A program made the position numbers and the translations under genes. From the NCBI GenBank assembly GCA_000421085.1, contig ATWE01000014.1, forward strand, positions 62,001 through 126,000: a stretch of DNA of 64,000 nt, written 5' to 3'. The notes beneath the pieces are model-generated. The model made no database searches. It was not told the DNA's origin and was given only the letters and a program-made list of their open reading frames with translations. Source of the stretch: Ensifer sp. USDA 6670. Its GTDB lineage: Bacteria; Pseudomonadota; Alphaproteobacteria; Rhizobiales; Rhizobiaceae. Of this stretch, positions 41,284-49,329 are shown one piece after another. Every line of letters starts with the position of its first letter. The first letter of the stretch is position 1.

Positions 41284-42221
41284 TTGTACTGCACCCTCGG
41301 GTCAAGAAAGCCATAGGTCAGGTCGGTCAGCAGGTTCACCACGACGACCATCAGCGTGTAGACGACGATCATGCCCTGGAGCAGAGTGTAGTCCCGCTGC
41401 GTGAGTGCGGTCAGGATCAGCTTGCCCAGCCCGGGGCGCGAAAACACGATCTCGGTCAGCACTGAATTGCCGATCAAGATGCCGAGATAGAGCCCAACCA
41501 CCGTGGTGATGGGGATCATGCAGTTGCCGAGAGCATGCTTCCAGACCACGGCGGCGGGGCTGGCGCCCTTGGCGCGCGCTGTACGCACGAAATCCTGATT
41601 GAGCACCTCCAGCATGGCCGAGCGGGTCACGCGCGTGATGTAAGCCATCATGATCAGTGCAAGCGCCAGCGTCGGCAGCGCCATTTGCCGAAGTCGGTCG
41701 GCTATCGTTTCACCGGTGCCTGCGCTGATGACGGGAAACCAGCGAAACTGGATCGCAAAGACCATCAGCAGCACGATCGCCGCGACGAACGCCGGCAGCG
41801 AAAGGCCGAGCAGCGAGATAAAGCGTAGAAAATAGTCGGGAAGGCGATTGCGCTTTACGGCAGCCCAGACGCCAGCGGGAACGCCTAGCAACACGCCGAG
41901 CGCGAGCGCTGCGATCGTCAGTTCCATGGTATATGGCAAGACCGCGAGAATTTCTTCCGAAACCGGGCGACCGGTCACCATCGACTTGCCGAGATTGCCT
42001 TGGACCGCCTGCAGGAGAAACTGGCCGTATTGCACGAGTACGGGCTGGTCGAGGCCAAGCCGCGCATGCAGCGCTGCGATGCTGGCCGGGCTTGCCTGAT
42101 CTCCCAGAATGACCAGAGCCGGGTCGCCGGGCAGGACCCTCACGATCAGAAAGACCAAGGTAAGCACGCTGAACAGGGTCAGGACAGCAAACCCGAGGCG
42201 CTTGATCAGAAATGGCAGCAT
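41280..42221 (-). CDS. Dipeptide-type ABC transporter permease, DppB family
   Basis: A 313-residue permease, first gene of the leftward operon. Hallmarks: VLTLVFLIVRVLPGDPALVI (with PGDP), LDQPVLVQYGQFLLQAVQGN, the EAA-like loop FVRTARAKGASPAAVVWKHA, and RPGLGKLILTALTQRDYTLL. The 246-bp region to the IclR regulator carries the promoters of both genes. Confidence 0.95.
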   Translation of the reverse strand: MLPFLIKRLGFAVLTLFSVLTLVFLIVRVLPGDPALVILGDQASPASIAALHARLGLDQPVLVQYGQFLLQAVQGNLGKSMVTGRPVSEEILAVLPYTMELTIAALALGVLLGVPAGVWAAVKRNRLPDYFLRFISLLGLSLPAFVAAIVLLMVFAIQFRWFPVISAGTGETIADRLRQMALPTLALALIMMAYITRVTRSAMLEVLNQDFVRTARAKGASPAAVVWKHALGNCMIPITTVVGLYLGILIGNSVLTEIVFSRPGLGKLILTALTQRDYTLLQGMIVVYTLMVVVVNLLTDLTYGFLDPRVQYK

Positions 42222-42431
42222 TCACTCGCCTTTTGTCAGACTCCGGACAGGATGGAGGCGCCTGACAAAAGCATATCCAGCCGACGCCTGCGCCGCATGG
42301 TCGGGCGCAGGAAACCGGTGAACGACAGCCTCCTCTCCTGTCCGGAAAACTCCGTTTCCTTGAGGGCAAGATGCTGCCTTTCGCCAATCGTGTCAACGAA
42401 TTCCTTTAATCGATACATATTTGGTATTATT

Positions 42432-42448
42432 GTTCCGATTATCGGAAC
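42432..42448. promoter_or_regulatory. IclR operator candidate
   Basis: GTTCCGATTATCGGAAC is a perfect 17-bp palindrome (8-1-8) about 20 bp upstream of the iclR-type gene and about 210 bp upstream of dppB. IclR-family proteins bind short palindromes of this size. It overlaps the likely -10 to +1 area of the regulator gene, consistent with autoregulation. Confidence 0.65.
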
Positions 42449-42467
42449 GAATCGAAAGGTAGACACC

Positions 42468-43232
42468 ATGTCGGGCAACGTAGCTTCCTCTCTCAACGCC
42501 GAGAGGGCCTTGGAGATACTGATCGTCCTTGGAGATGCGGGGCCGGAAGGACTGAGTTTGGCGGAAATCGCGCGGAGATCGGGCAGCGCGAAGTCGGCCG
42601 CGCACCGGAGTGTCGCCGCGCTGCTGCAAAAGGGCTTTGCGGAGGCCGCGGGGCGGTACGGGTACTACCGCTTGGGTCCGGCAATTCACATGCTGGCCAA
42701 ACGGCAGGAGCGGCTGGAATCGCAGATCCAACTGATTCGACCCGGCATGACCGAATTCGCCCGGCGAACCGGTTTCACGGTTTATCTGATGGTGCAGGCG
42801 GGTGTGGATGCTGTTTGCGCCGAAATGATCAGCCGTTCGACACGGAGGCAATTCACGATGGGCGTGGGCGCGCGAGTGCCCATGGGCGTCGCCGCGGGGA
42901 GTGTAGCCTTGCTCTCCATGCTGCCGGAGGAGAATGCGGCTCAGATCATCGGCGCCAATTCGGAGCGTTACGCGACGCACCCTTCGCTGCGACATGTCGA
43001 TGCCGGCGTCGTGACGGAACTGGTAAGCAATGCGCGCCGTCGCGGTTATGCGGTAAATATGGGATATTACTTGCCCGGCGAGGGTGGCATCGGCTTACCA
43101 GTCCCGCGACGTGGCCAATACGAAGTGAATGTTGCGGTTTCATTCAACGCGCCGCTGGAGCTGATGAACGATTCCTGGATCGCGGAGATAGTAGAGAACC
43201 TGCGGGAGTGTCTCGGCAGTACGCTGCTGTAG
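42468..43232 (+). CDS. IclR-family transcriptional regulator
   Basis: A 254-residue regulator. N-terminal wHTH: LNAERALEILIVLGDAGPEG, LSLAEIARRSGSAKSAAHRS; C-terminal IclR effector domain: LMVQAGVDAVCAEMISRSTR, ARVPMGVAAGSVALLSMLPE, and RRGYAVNMGYYLPGEGGIGL. ATG 42468 is preceded by GAAAGGT; the long frame from 42000 crosses the divergent dppB gene and is rejected. It probably controls the leftward transport/oxidase operon in response to a small carboxylate. Confidence 0.93.
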   Translation: MSGNVASSLNAERALEILIVLGDAGPEGLSLAEIARRSGSAKSAAHRSVAALLQKGFAEAAGRYGYYRLGPAIHMLAKRQERLESQIQLIRPGMTEFARRTGFTVYLMVQAGVDAVCAEMISRSTRRQFTMGVGARVPMGVAAGSVALLSMLPEENAAQIIGANSERYATHPSLRHVDAGVVTELVSNARRRGYAVNMGYYLPGEGGIGLPVPRRGQYEVNVAVSFNAPLELMNDSWIAEIVENLRECLGSTLL

Positions 43233-43336
43233 TCGCGAGCCGTAGGGGTACCCTTCGGTATAATTCGTCTGACTGCAATCGAAAAAGTGCCAGGCGGCCT
43301 GCTCGCCGGCACGGCAACCCTATCCCGGACGAGATT

Positions 43337-43362
43337 CCCGGGTTGAGCGGACTCAACCCGGG
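43337..43362. terminator. Terminator hairpin between iclR-type gene and SulP gene
   Basis: An 11-bp perfect stem CCCGGGTTGAG / CTCAACCCGGG with a CGGA tetraloop, between two convergent genes. Confidence 0.7.
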
Positions 43363-43373
43363 GTCTCATGAAT

Positions 43374-44861
43374 TCAATGTGTTGCGGTGAGCGCCGCGCC
43401 TTCGCTCTTGTCGTGCACGGCGAAGCGGTCGAGCATATGAGCGCTTGCCTCGTTGAGGCCGATCACCTCGACGGTGACGCCATGGCGGCGATATTTGAGC
43501 ACCACCTTGTCCAGTGCGCCGACTGCGGTGATGTCCCATAGATGCGCCTCGCCGACGTCGATGACGACCTTTTCCAGAGGTTCGGCGAAGTCGAAGGCGC
43601 CAATGAAACCCTCGGTCGAGGCGAAGAAGATCTGGCCGTCGACATGATAGGTGCGCATCTTGCCGCTCTCGTCGAGCATCGAGCGGACATGGAAGAGGCG
43701 GGCGACCTTTCCGGCGAAGAACACCCCCGACAGAAGCACCCCGACCAGGACGCCCTTTGCGAGATCCTGGGTGCCGACCGTGGTGACGACCGTTGCCAGC
43801 ATCACGACGGAGGAGGGCAGGGGATTGCGGCGCAGGTCGAGGATGGAGCGCCAGGAGAAGGTGCCCACCGAGACCATGATCATGACAGCCACGAGTGCGG
43901 CCATCGGAATGATGCGGACAAGGTCGTCCAGGACGAGGATGAGGAAGAGAAGGAAGGCGCCGGCGATGAAGGTCGAGAGCCGCCCGCGCCCGCCGGAGGT
44001 CACGTTGATCACCGACTGGCCGATCATGGCGCAGCCGCCCATCCCGCCGATGAGGCCGGAAGCGATGTTGCTGGCGCCTTGGCCGATGCATTCCCGGCTC
44101 TTGTTGCTCGTCGTGTCCGTCATGTCGTCGACGATCTGAGCGGTCAAAAGGGATTCGAGCAGCCCTACGGCGGCAAGCGCCACCGAGTAGGGGAAGATGA
44201 TCTGCAGCGTCTCGAAGGTGAGCGGCACCTGCGGCAGCGCGAAGATCGGCAGGCTGGACGGCAATGCGCCGAGGTCGCCGACGGTGCGGACGTCCATTCC
44301 GGTCCAGAAGGCGACCGCCGTCAGCACGGCGATGGCGACGAGCGGCGAGGGAACCGCCTTCGTGACATAGGGAAAGAGGTAGATGATTCCGAGCCCTGCC
44401 GCGATCATCGCATAGGTCACGTGCGGTACACCGATGAGTTCCGGAAGCTGCGCCATGAAGATCAGGATCGCAAGCGCATTGACGAAGCCGGTGATGACCG
44501 AACGGGAGACGAAGCGCATCACCCGGCCGAGCTTCAGAAAGCCTGCGGCGATCTGGATGAGCCCCATCAGCAGGGTGGCGGCAAAGAGATATTCGAGGCC
44601 GTGTTCCTTGACGAGCGTGACCATCAGGACGGCGGTGGCGGCGGTCGCCGCCGAGATCATGCCCGGGCGGCCGCCGGCCAAGGCGGAAACGCAGGCGATG
44701 GCGAAGGAGGCGAACAGGCCGACCTTCGGATCAACGCCGGCAATGACCGAGAAGCCGATCGCCTCGGGTATCAGCGCAAGCGCCACGACGATGCCCGAAA
44801 GGACGTCGCCGCGGATGTTGGAGAACCATTCGCGTCTATAGCTGGTAATCGTCGTTTTCAT
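43374..44861 (-). CDS. SulP-family anion transporter with STAS domain
   Basis: A 495-residue SulP carrier. Residues 20-380 hold about ten to twelve helices, with [20 protein letters not shown] (family signature), [20 protein letters not shown] and [20 protein letters not shown]. The last 110 residues form a STAS domain ([40 protein letters not shown]). Members carry sulfate, bicarbonate or dicarboxylates; the length and GGCAMIGQS pattern resemble the bicarbonate/sulfate branch, but the substrate is not decided. There is no carbonic anhydrase beside it. Confidence 0.93.
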   Translation of the reverse strand: MKTTITSYRREWFSNIRGDVLSGIVVALALIPEAIGFSVIAGVDPKVGLFASFAIACVSALAGGRPGMISAATAATAVLMVTLVKEHGLEYLFAATLLMGLIQIAAGFLKLGRVMRFVSRSVITGFVNALAILIFMAQLPELIGVPHVTYAMIAAGLGIIYLFPYVTKAVPSPLVAIAVLTAVAFWTGMDVRTVGDLGALPSSLPIFALPQVPLTFETLQIIFPYSVALAAVGLLESLLTAQIVDDMTDTTSNKSRECIGQGASNIASGLIGGMGGCAMIGQSVINVTSGGRGRLSTFIAGAFLLFLILVLDDLVRIIPMAALVAVMIMVSVGTFSWRSILDLRRNPLPSSVVMLATVVTTVGTQDLAKGVLVGVLLSGVFFAGKVARLFHVRSMLDESGKMRTYHVDGQIFFASTEGFIGAFDFAEPLEKVVIDVGEAHLWDITAVGALDKVVLKYRRHGVTVEVIGLNEASAHMLDRFAVHDKSEGAALTATH

Positions 44862-45033
44862 GATGTTCTTCGCAAGAGTAGCACACCAGGCCGGCGGGAG
44901 CCGGGTCGTCGAGGTTTGATGCTGTTGCGTTGTCTGGCGGATCGGCGGCCAGAAAAGCCACCCGGAGTTTCACCGGGTCCGGGGTGAGTTCCGGTTTTAT
45001 ACGGATCGGCTGTTGCCGATGCAATGATGGATT

Positions 45034-45064
45034 GGGCGCTGCCGCAATGCCGGCGGCAGCGCCC
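45034..45064. terminator. Terminator hairpin downstream of the MFS gene
   Basis: GGGCGCTGCCG (45034-45044) and CGGCAGCGCCC (45054-45064), 9-nt loop; it lies just beyond the MFS stop codon on the reverse strand. No clear T-run. Confidence 0.55.
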
Positions 45065-45078
45065 GTCTGCTGCAAATT

Positions 45079-46272
45079 TCAGCCTGTGGCAGTGGCGGGC
45101 TCGCCGGATACCGCGCCGCGCCGGTCGAGAGCGCCGCTCCAAAGCGTGAGCAAAAGCGCGCCGGAGACGAGGATGGCGCCCACCCATGGGGTGGCGGCAA
45201 GTCCGAGGGGAGAGTCGACCACCGTGCCGCCGAGCCAGGCGCCGAGCGCGATCCCGAGATTGAAGGCGGCGATGTTGAGCGCCGAGGCGACGTCGACGGC
45301 GCCGGGGCGGTGCTCCATCGCAAGCTGCACCACATAGAGCTGCAGGCCCGGCACGTTGGCGAAGGAAAGAAAACCGAGAGCGGCGAGCGTCACGAGCGTC
45401 AGCACCGGCGAAACTGCGGTGAACGAGAAGATCACCAGCACGAGCGCCTGCAGGAGGAAGAGACCGATCAGCGCCTTGACGGGATTGGTGTTGGCGATCC
45501 TCCCGCCCGCGATGTTGCCGATGGCGATGGCGACGCCGTACAGCACGAGGATCAGACTGACGCTCCGTTCGGAGAAACCGGTGACCTCCTGCAGGATCGG
45601 CGCCAGAAAGGTGAAGGCGACGAAGGTGCCGCCGTAGCCGAGCGCGGTCATGGCGAAGACGATCAACAGGCGGCCGGAGCCGAGCACCCGCACCTGATCG
45701 AGAAGACTCGCGGGGGCGGCCTTGTCGAGCGTGCCCGGGAGCAGGGCAGCGATCCCGGCAAAGGCGACGACGCCGAGGCCGGAGACGCCCCAGAAGGTCG
45801 CTCGCCAGCCGAAGACCTGGCCGATATAGGTGCCGATCGGTACGCCGGTGACGATCGCGACCGTGAGCCCCATGAACATCATGGCGATCGCGGAAGCGCG
45901 GCGGTTCTCCGGTACGAGATCGGCGGCGATCGTCGAGCCGACCGAGAAGAAGACGCCGTGGGCGAAGGCCGAAAGCACCCGTGCGACGAGCAGCACTTCG
46001 TAGTTCGGCGACAGTGCCGCCGCCGTGTTGCCGCCGATGAAGAGCGCCATCAGGCCGAGAAGCAGGGGCTTGCGTTCGATCCGCCCGGTCAGCGCCGTCA
46101 GGACCGGCGCGCCGAAGGTGACGCCGAGTGCGTAGACGCTGACGATGAGGCCGGCAAGCGGCAGCGTGATTGCGAGGTCGGTGGCGACCGTCGGCAGGAG
46201 ACCGACGATCACGAATTCGGTGGTTCCGATCGCATAGGCCGCGATCGTCAATGCGAAGATGGCCAAAGGCAT
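45079..46272 (-). CDS. MFS transporter, DHA1 (AraJ/YdhP-like) efflux family
   Basis: A 397-residue major facilitator with twelve helices. Typical segments: AYAIGTTEFVIVGLLPTVAT, ALGVTFGAPVLTALTGRIER (loop 2-3), RVLSAFAHGVFFSVGSTIAA, and AFNLGIALGAWLGGTVVDSP near the end. The pattern TEFVIVGLLP is common to AraJ/YdhP/NepI-type exporters of sugars, purines or drugs. The 281-bp region upstream contains a GTGAAT-N3-ATTCAC palindrome that could bind a regulator, but no regulator gene is adjacent. Confidence 0.92.
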   Translation of the reverse strand: MPLAIFALTIAAYAIGTTEFVIVGLLPTVATDLAITLPLAGLIVSVYALGVTFGAPVLTALTGRIERKPLLLGLMALFIGGNTAAALSPNYEVLLVARVLSAFAHGVFFSVGSTIAADLVPENRRASAIAMMFMGLTVAIVTGVPIGTYIGQVFGWRATFWGVSGLGVVAFAGIAALLPGTLDKAAPASLLDQVRVLGSGRLLIVFAMTALGYGGTFVAFTFLAPILQEVTGFSERSVSLILVLYGVAIAIGNIAGGRIANTNPVKALIGLFLLQALVLVIFSFTAVSPVLTLVTLAALGFLSFANVPGLQLYVVQLAMEHRPGAVDVASALNIAAFNLGIALGAWLGGTVVDSPLGLAATPWVGAILVSGALLLTLWSGALDRRGAVSGEPATATG

Positions 46273-46403
46273 GGCAAATCCTTTCCGCCCGCTATTCGCG
46301 GAAGCGACAGGGGGCTAGAAGACGTTGGCGAGGGGTGATGTTTCGCAGTGCAATATGCTGCAACCGGGCGGCTGCGATAAGCACCTCGCCAGTCGTAATG
46401 CCT

Positions 46404-46418
46404 GTGAATGAAATTCAC
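46404..46418. promoter_or_regulatory. Small palindrome upstream of the MFS gene
   Basis: GTGAATGAAATTCAC, six-base arms around GAA. Possible operator of a LysR- or MarR-type regulator; no cognate gene is next to it. The rest of 46273-46553 shows nothing firm; a 65-codon frame from 46408 vaguely resembles the HTH of a transposase. Confidence 0.3.
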
Positions 46419-46553
46419 GAATGATAGGTTGTGTTGCCTAGAGGAGGGGCGTCAGCGGGCAGCAATGGTCGAACTCATGCGCACTTTCGGAATCAGTGAG
46501 GGCTGCGGGAGTGTGGCGCGGCGTCTCCCTGCCCAAAAGTGCCGGCATCTCGC

Positions 46554-47411
46554 TCAAAGGAAAGGCTTGCCGCCGGTCACGGCAATCGTTGCCCCCGACA
46601 CGTAGCTCGACATCGGATCCGCCAGCATGACATAAGCCGAGGCGAGTTCCACGGGCTGGCCCGGTCGCTTCATCGGCACCTGTTTGCCGAAATCGGCGAC
46701 GGAATCCTCCGGCATGGTAGAAGGGATCAGCGGCGTCCAGATCGGGCCCGGGGCCACGACATTCACTCTTATCCCGCGTTCGGCCAGCATCTGCGCGAGA
46801 CCGGCGCTGAAATTGTGGATCGCGCCCTTGGTGGTCGCATAGGCGAGAAGAATCGGATTGGGAACGTCGGCATTGATGGAAGCGGTGTTGATGATGGCGC
46901 TGCCCTTCTTCATGTGCGGCACCGCTGCCTTGGTCAGGTAGAACATCGCGTGCATGTTGACGCGGAACGTCAGCTCCCATTCCTCGTCGCTGATGTCCTC
47001 GATGTTCTCAAAGGTCGCCTGATGGGCCGCATTGTTGACGAGAATGTCGATGCCGCCGAGTTCACGAACGGCCGTTTCGACGATCCTGCGGCAATGGTCG
47101 GACGACTGGATGTCGCCGGCGGCAAGCACGGCCTTGCGGCCTGCTTCCTCCACCAGAGCCTTGGTGGCCATCGCGTCGTCATGCTCGCTCAGATAGCTGA
47201 TGAGAACGTCCGCTCCCTCGCGCGCATAGGCGATCGCCACGGCCCTGCCGATGCCGCTGTCCCCGCCGGTGATGATGGCTCTCTTGTCTTTCAGGCGTCC
47301 GGAACCCTGGTAGGAATTTTCCCCATGATCCGGCAGCGGCTGCATCTGATCGGTGGTGCCGGGCATTTCCTGGGTTTGGCGGGGAAAGGGAGGGTGCGGA
47401 AAATTTTCCAT
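46554..47411 (-). CDS. Short-chain dehydrogenase/reductase, general-stress (YhdF/YghA) type
   Basis: A 285-residue SDR of the YghA/YhdF subgroup, which has an extra N-terminal extension (PPFPRQTQEMPGTTDQMQPL, PDHGENSYQGSGRLKDK). Cofactor motif AIITGGDSGIGRAVAIAYAR, NNAAHQ structural motif, catalytic YATTK, and a C-terminal VSGATIAVTGGKPF. The length, and the EcfG-type promoter at 47491-47515, fix ATG 47411 as the start; AAGGAG precedes it, and the longer frame to 47522 begins upstream of the promoter. Homologues in Bacillus and Escherichia are stress-induced oxidoreductases of undefined substrate. Confidence 0.92.
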   Translation of the reverse strand: MENFPHPPFPRQTQEMPGTTDQMQPLPDHGENSYQGSGRLKDKRAIITGGDSGIGRAVAIAYAREGADVLISYLSEHDDAMATKALVEEAGRKAVLAAGDIQSSDHCRRIVETAVRELGGIDILVNNAAHQATFENIEDISDEEWELTFRVNMHAMFYLTKAAVPHMKKGSAIINTASINADVPNPILLAYATTKGAIHNFSAGLAQMLAERGIRVNVVAPGPIWTPLIPSTMPEDSVADFGKQVPMKRPGQPVELASAYVMLADPMSSYVSGATIAVTGGKPFL

Positions 47412-47490
47412 GGTCACGAACTCCTTCGCAAGGCTCCTTCTGAAATGGCGATCGGCATCGCTGGGCTGCCCCGGCGAGTACGCGGCCCCT

Positions 47491-47515
47491 AACTCGGGCA
47501 GACTGGCTTTGTTCC
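47491..47515 (-). promoter_or_regulatory. Candidate EcfG promoter (leftward, SDR gene)
   Basis: Reverse strand GGAAC (47515-47511), 17 nt, GTT (47493-47491). It is back to back with the rightward site at 47547. Confidence 0.65.
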
Positions 47516-47546
47516 GGGCCACGGGAGCCTTGAGAAGGCCGCCGAT

Positions 47547-47571
47547 GGAACTTCGCCGACGGCTTCACGTT
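47547..47571 (+). promoter_or_regulatory. Candidate EcfG promoter (rightward)
   Basis: GGAAC (47547-47551), 17 nt, GTT (47569-47571); 36 nt before ATG 47607. Confidence 0.65.
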
Positions 47572-47606
47572 GCCCTCCTGACCCAATGAAACAGCAGGAG
47601 AGTAAG

Positions 47607-47849
47607 ATGGAGAGAGCCAAGCGCCCATCGGCCGCCCCCCTGGATGTGAAGACCGCAGAACGGTCTGTCGAGAAGGACAGCGACCTGCGCCCGGAGGCCG
47701 ACAAACCCCCGATCGAACCGGACGAGATCCCGAACGCCAAGGCCGCGCGGGAGGCGGCGCGCTTGAAGCGGGATGAATACATCGTCAAGTCCGACCTGGA
47801 GGATGCCGATCAACGCAATCCCCTGCCCGACATGAAAGACCAGGAATGA
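47607..47849 (+). CDS. Small charged protein of unknown function
   Basis: An 80-residue acidic/basic protein without hydrophobic core (KAAREAARLKRDEYIVKSDL), Pro-rich in the middle (KPPIEPDEIPN). ATG 47607 follows CAGGAGAG; the ATG at 47586 has no ribosome binding site. Downstream of an EcfG promoter and followed 55 nt later by another small protein, probably on the same transcript. Likely a stress-induced, partly disordered protein. Confidence 0.65.
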   Translation: MERAKRPSAAPLDVKTAERSVEKDSDLRPEADKPPIEPDEIPNAKAAREAARLKRDEYIVKSDLEDADQRNPLPDMKDQE

Positions 47850-47904
47850 GTGCGATCCGGATGCCCAATGGCCGGTTCGCCTTGCAGCTTGATGGAGAAT
47901 GACG

Positions 47905-48096
47905 ATGAAAACGCCAAAGGAAGGCGCCCCCGGCACCACCGAGCAGTCGCCGCGGTGGGAAGGACCGAAGGAGACGCGCCCGAGAGGATACCTTCCCGCC
48001 AAGGATGATCCGGAACACGACCGGGACGCCGTCGGCGAGAACCTGAAGGATCCGCATCGCGGCAAGGTTTCGGACGCTGGCAAGACGAAGCGTTAG
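47905..48096 (+). CDS. Small hydrophilic protein of unknown function
   Basis: A 63-residue Lys/Glu/Pro-rich protein (PRGYLPAKDDPEHDRDAVGE, NLKDPHRGKVSDAGKTKR). ATG 47905 is chosen over the ATG six bases earlier because GGAG then has a 7-nt spacing. No recognised domain; same transcript as the gene at 47607 is likely. Confidence 0.6.
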   Translation: MKTPKEGAPGTTEQSPRWEGPKETRPRGYLPAKDDPEHDRDAVGENLKDPHRGKVSDAGKTKR

Positions 48097-48117
48097 CGGA
48101 CCGGCGCGGGCGGGGCC

Positions 48118-48142
48118 GGAACATCTTTGATCGCTCGCTGTT
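48118..48142 (+). promoter_or_regulatory. Candidate EcfG promoter
   Basis: GGAAC (48118-48122), 17 nt, GTT (48140-48142); 74 nt upstream of ATG 48216. Confidence 0.65.
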
Positions 48143-48215
48143 CCATACGCGGCGGGTGGGGAGATACTTGTGATGCGGTTGCGGCCGACGTGCGGACTGT
48201 CGATGGAGGAGCGAT

Positions 48216-49232
48216 ATGTTGAATTCTCTCGAAGATGCAGTGGTCGTCATCACCGGGGCTTCGTCGGGGGTTGGACAGGCCACGGCCGAAGCCTTTGCCC
48301 GGCGCGGGTCGAAACTTGTGCTTGCGGCCCGCGATGCGGCCGCGCTTCACGGGGTAGCCAGAACCTGCCGTAAACTCGGGGCGGAGGTCCTCGTCGCCCC
48401 GACCGACGTGACGGACGCCGATGCGGTCAAGGACCTGGCAAGGAAGGCAATGAGCTTCGGCAAGATAGACGTCTGGTTCAGCAATGTCGGCGTCGGCGCC
48501 GTCGGCCGCTTCGAGGAAACGCCGATCGAAGCGCATGAACAGGTCATCCGCACCAACCTGATCGGCCATTTCAATGACGCGCATGCGGCGGTCCCGATCT
48601 TCCGCAAGCAGGGGCACGGCATTTTCATCAACATGATCTCGCTCGGCGGCTTCGCCTCTGCACCCTTTGCCGCGGCCTACAGCGCCAGCAAATTTGGCCT
48701 CAGGGGCTTTTCCGAAGCACTTCGGGCGGAGCTTGCGGACGAGCGCGACATTCACATCTGCGACGTCTATCCGACCTTCATGGACACACCAGGAGTCAGG
48801 CACGGCGCCAACTACACCGGTCGCAGGCTCAGTGTTCCCCCGCCCGTCTACAATGCGCGCCGTGCTGCCCGGGCGATCGTGCGACTGGCGGAACGCCCGC
48901 GCAATTCGCTGACCGTCGGCCTCGTCGCCGACCTGACGCGGTTTGCGCATTTCCTCGCGCCGAACCTGACCCCCCGGCTTATGGCGAAGCTGACATCGCG
49001 CTATCTGAGCCGGGCGCCGCGCGTAGCGAGGAGCCACGGCAATCTGTTCAGGGCACCGGCCGAGCCCGGCGGCATAGGCGGCGGGCTACGCTCGTCCCGC
49101 CGGGTCCCGGTCGCAACGACGGCCGCTGTCTGCGTGCTGGGCATTGCCGTCGCCGCGCTGGTCCTCGGCAAGCCGCGCGTGCCCGTCGGCAGAGGCCGCT
49201 CCAGCGTCGCGCGTCTCTTCAGGCGCGCTTAG
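48216..49232 (+). CDS. Short-chain dehydrogenase/reductase with C-terminal membrane anchor
   Basis: A 338-residue SDR. The classical motifs are VVITGASSGVGQATAEAFAR, the NVGVGA variant of NNAG, catalytic serine in INMISLGGFAS and YSASK. Beyond the 250-residue core there is a basic linker and a hydrophobic helix at about residues 295-317 (VATTAAVCVLGIAVAALVLG), so the enzyme may be tail-anchored. It follows GGAGG and an EcfG promoter. The substrate is unknown; related proteins with a helical tail occur in stress regulons of rhizobia. Confidence 0.9.
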   Translation: MLNSLEDAVVVITGASSGVGQATAEAFARRGSKLVLAARDAAALHGVARTCRKLGAEVLVAPTDVTDADAVKDLARKAMSFGKIDVWFSNVGVGAVGRFEETPIEAHEQVIRTNLIGHFNDAHAAVPIFRKQGHGIFINMISLGGFASAPFAAAYSASKFGLRGFSEALRAELADERDIHICDVYPTFMDTPGVRHGANYTGRRLSVPPPVYNARRAARAIVRLAERPRNSLTVGLVADLTRFAHFLAPNLTPRLMAKLTSRYLSRAPRVARSHGNLFRAPAEPGGIGGGLRSSRRVPVATTAAVCVLGIAVAALVLGKPRVPVGRGRSSVARLFRRA

Positions 49233-49329
49233 GGGAACGGATTCTTGACTTTCGCCTCATTCGCAGTGAAGATCGCGGCATACTAATATAAATTTTCACT
49301 TCCGCGATCGCGCGAAGGTAGAGTTGCGC

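Noticed and set aside
43343-43357. Palindrome with GTTGAG/CTCAAC resembling parS
   Set aside because: Core positions (GC and flanking C/G) do not fit; it is part of a terminator hairpin between convergent genes.
49253-49277. GGAAC upstream of the NarX-like kinase gene as an EcfG site
   Set aside because: A GGAAC-like word is present near 49236, but no GTT or TT occurs at 16-19 nt, so the promoter consensus is not met.
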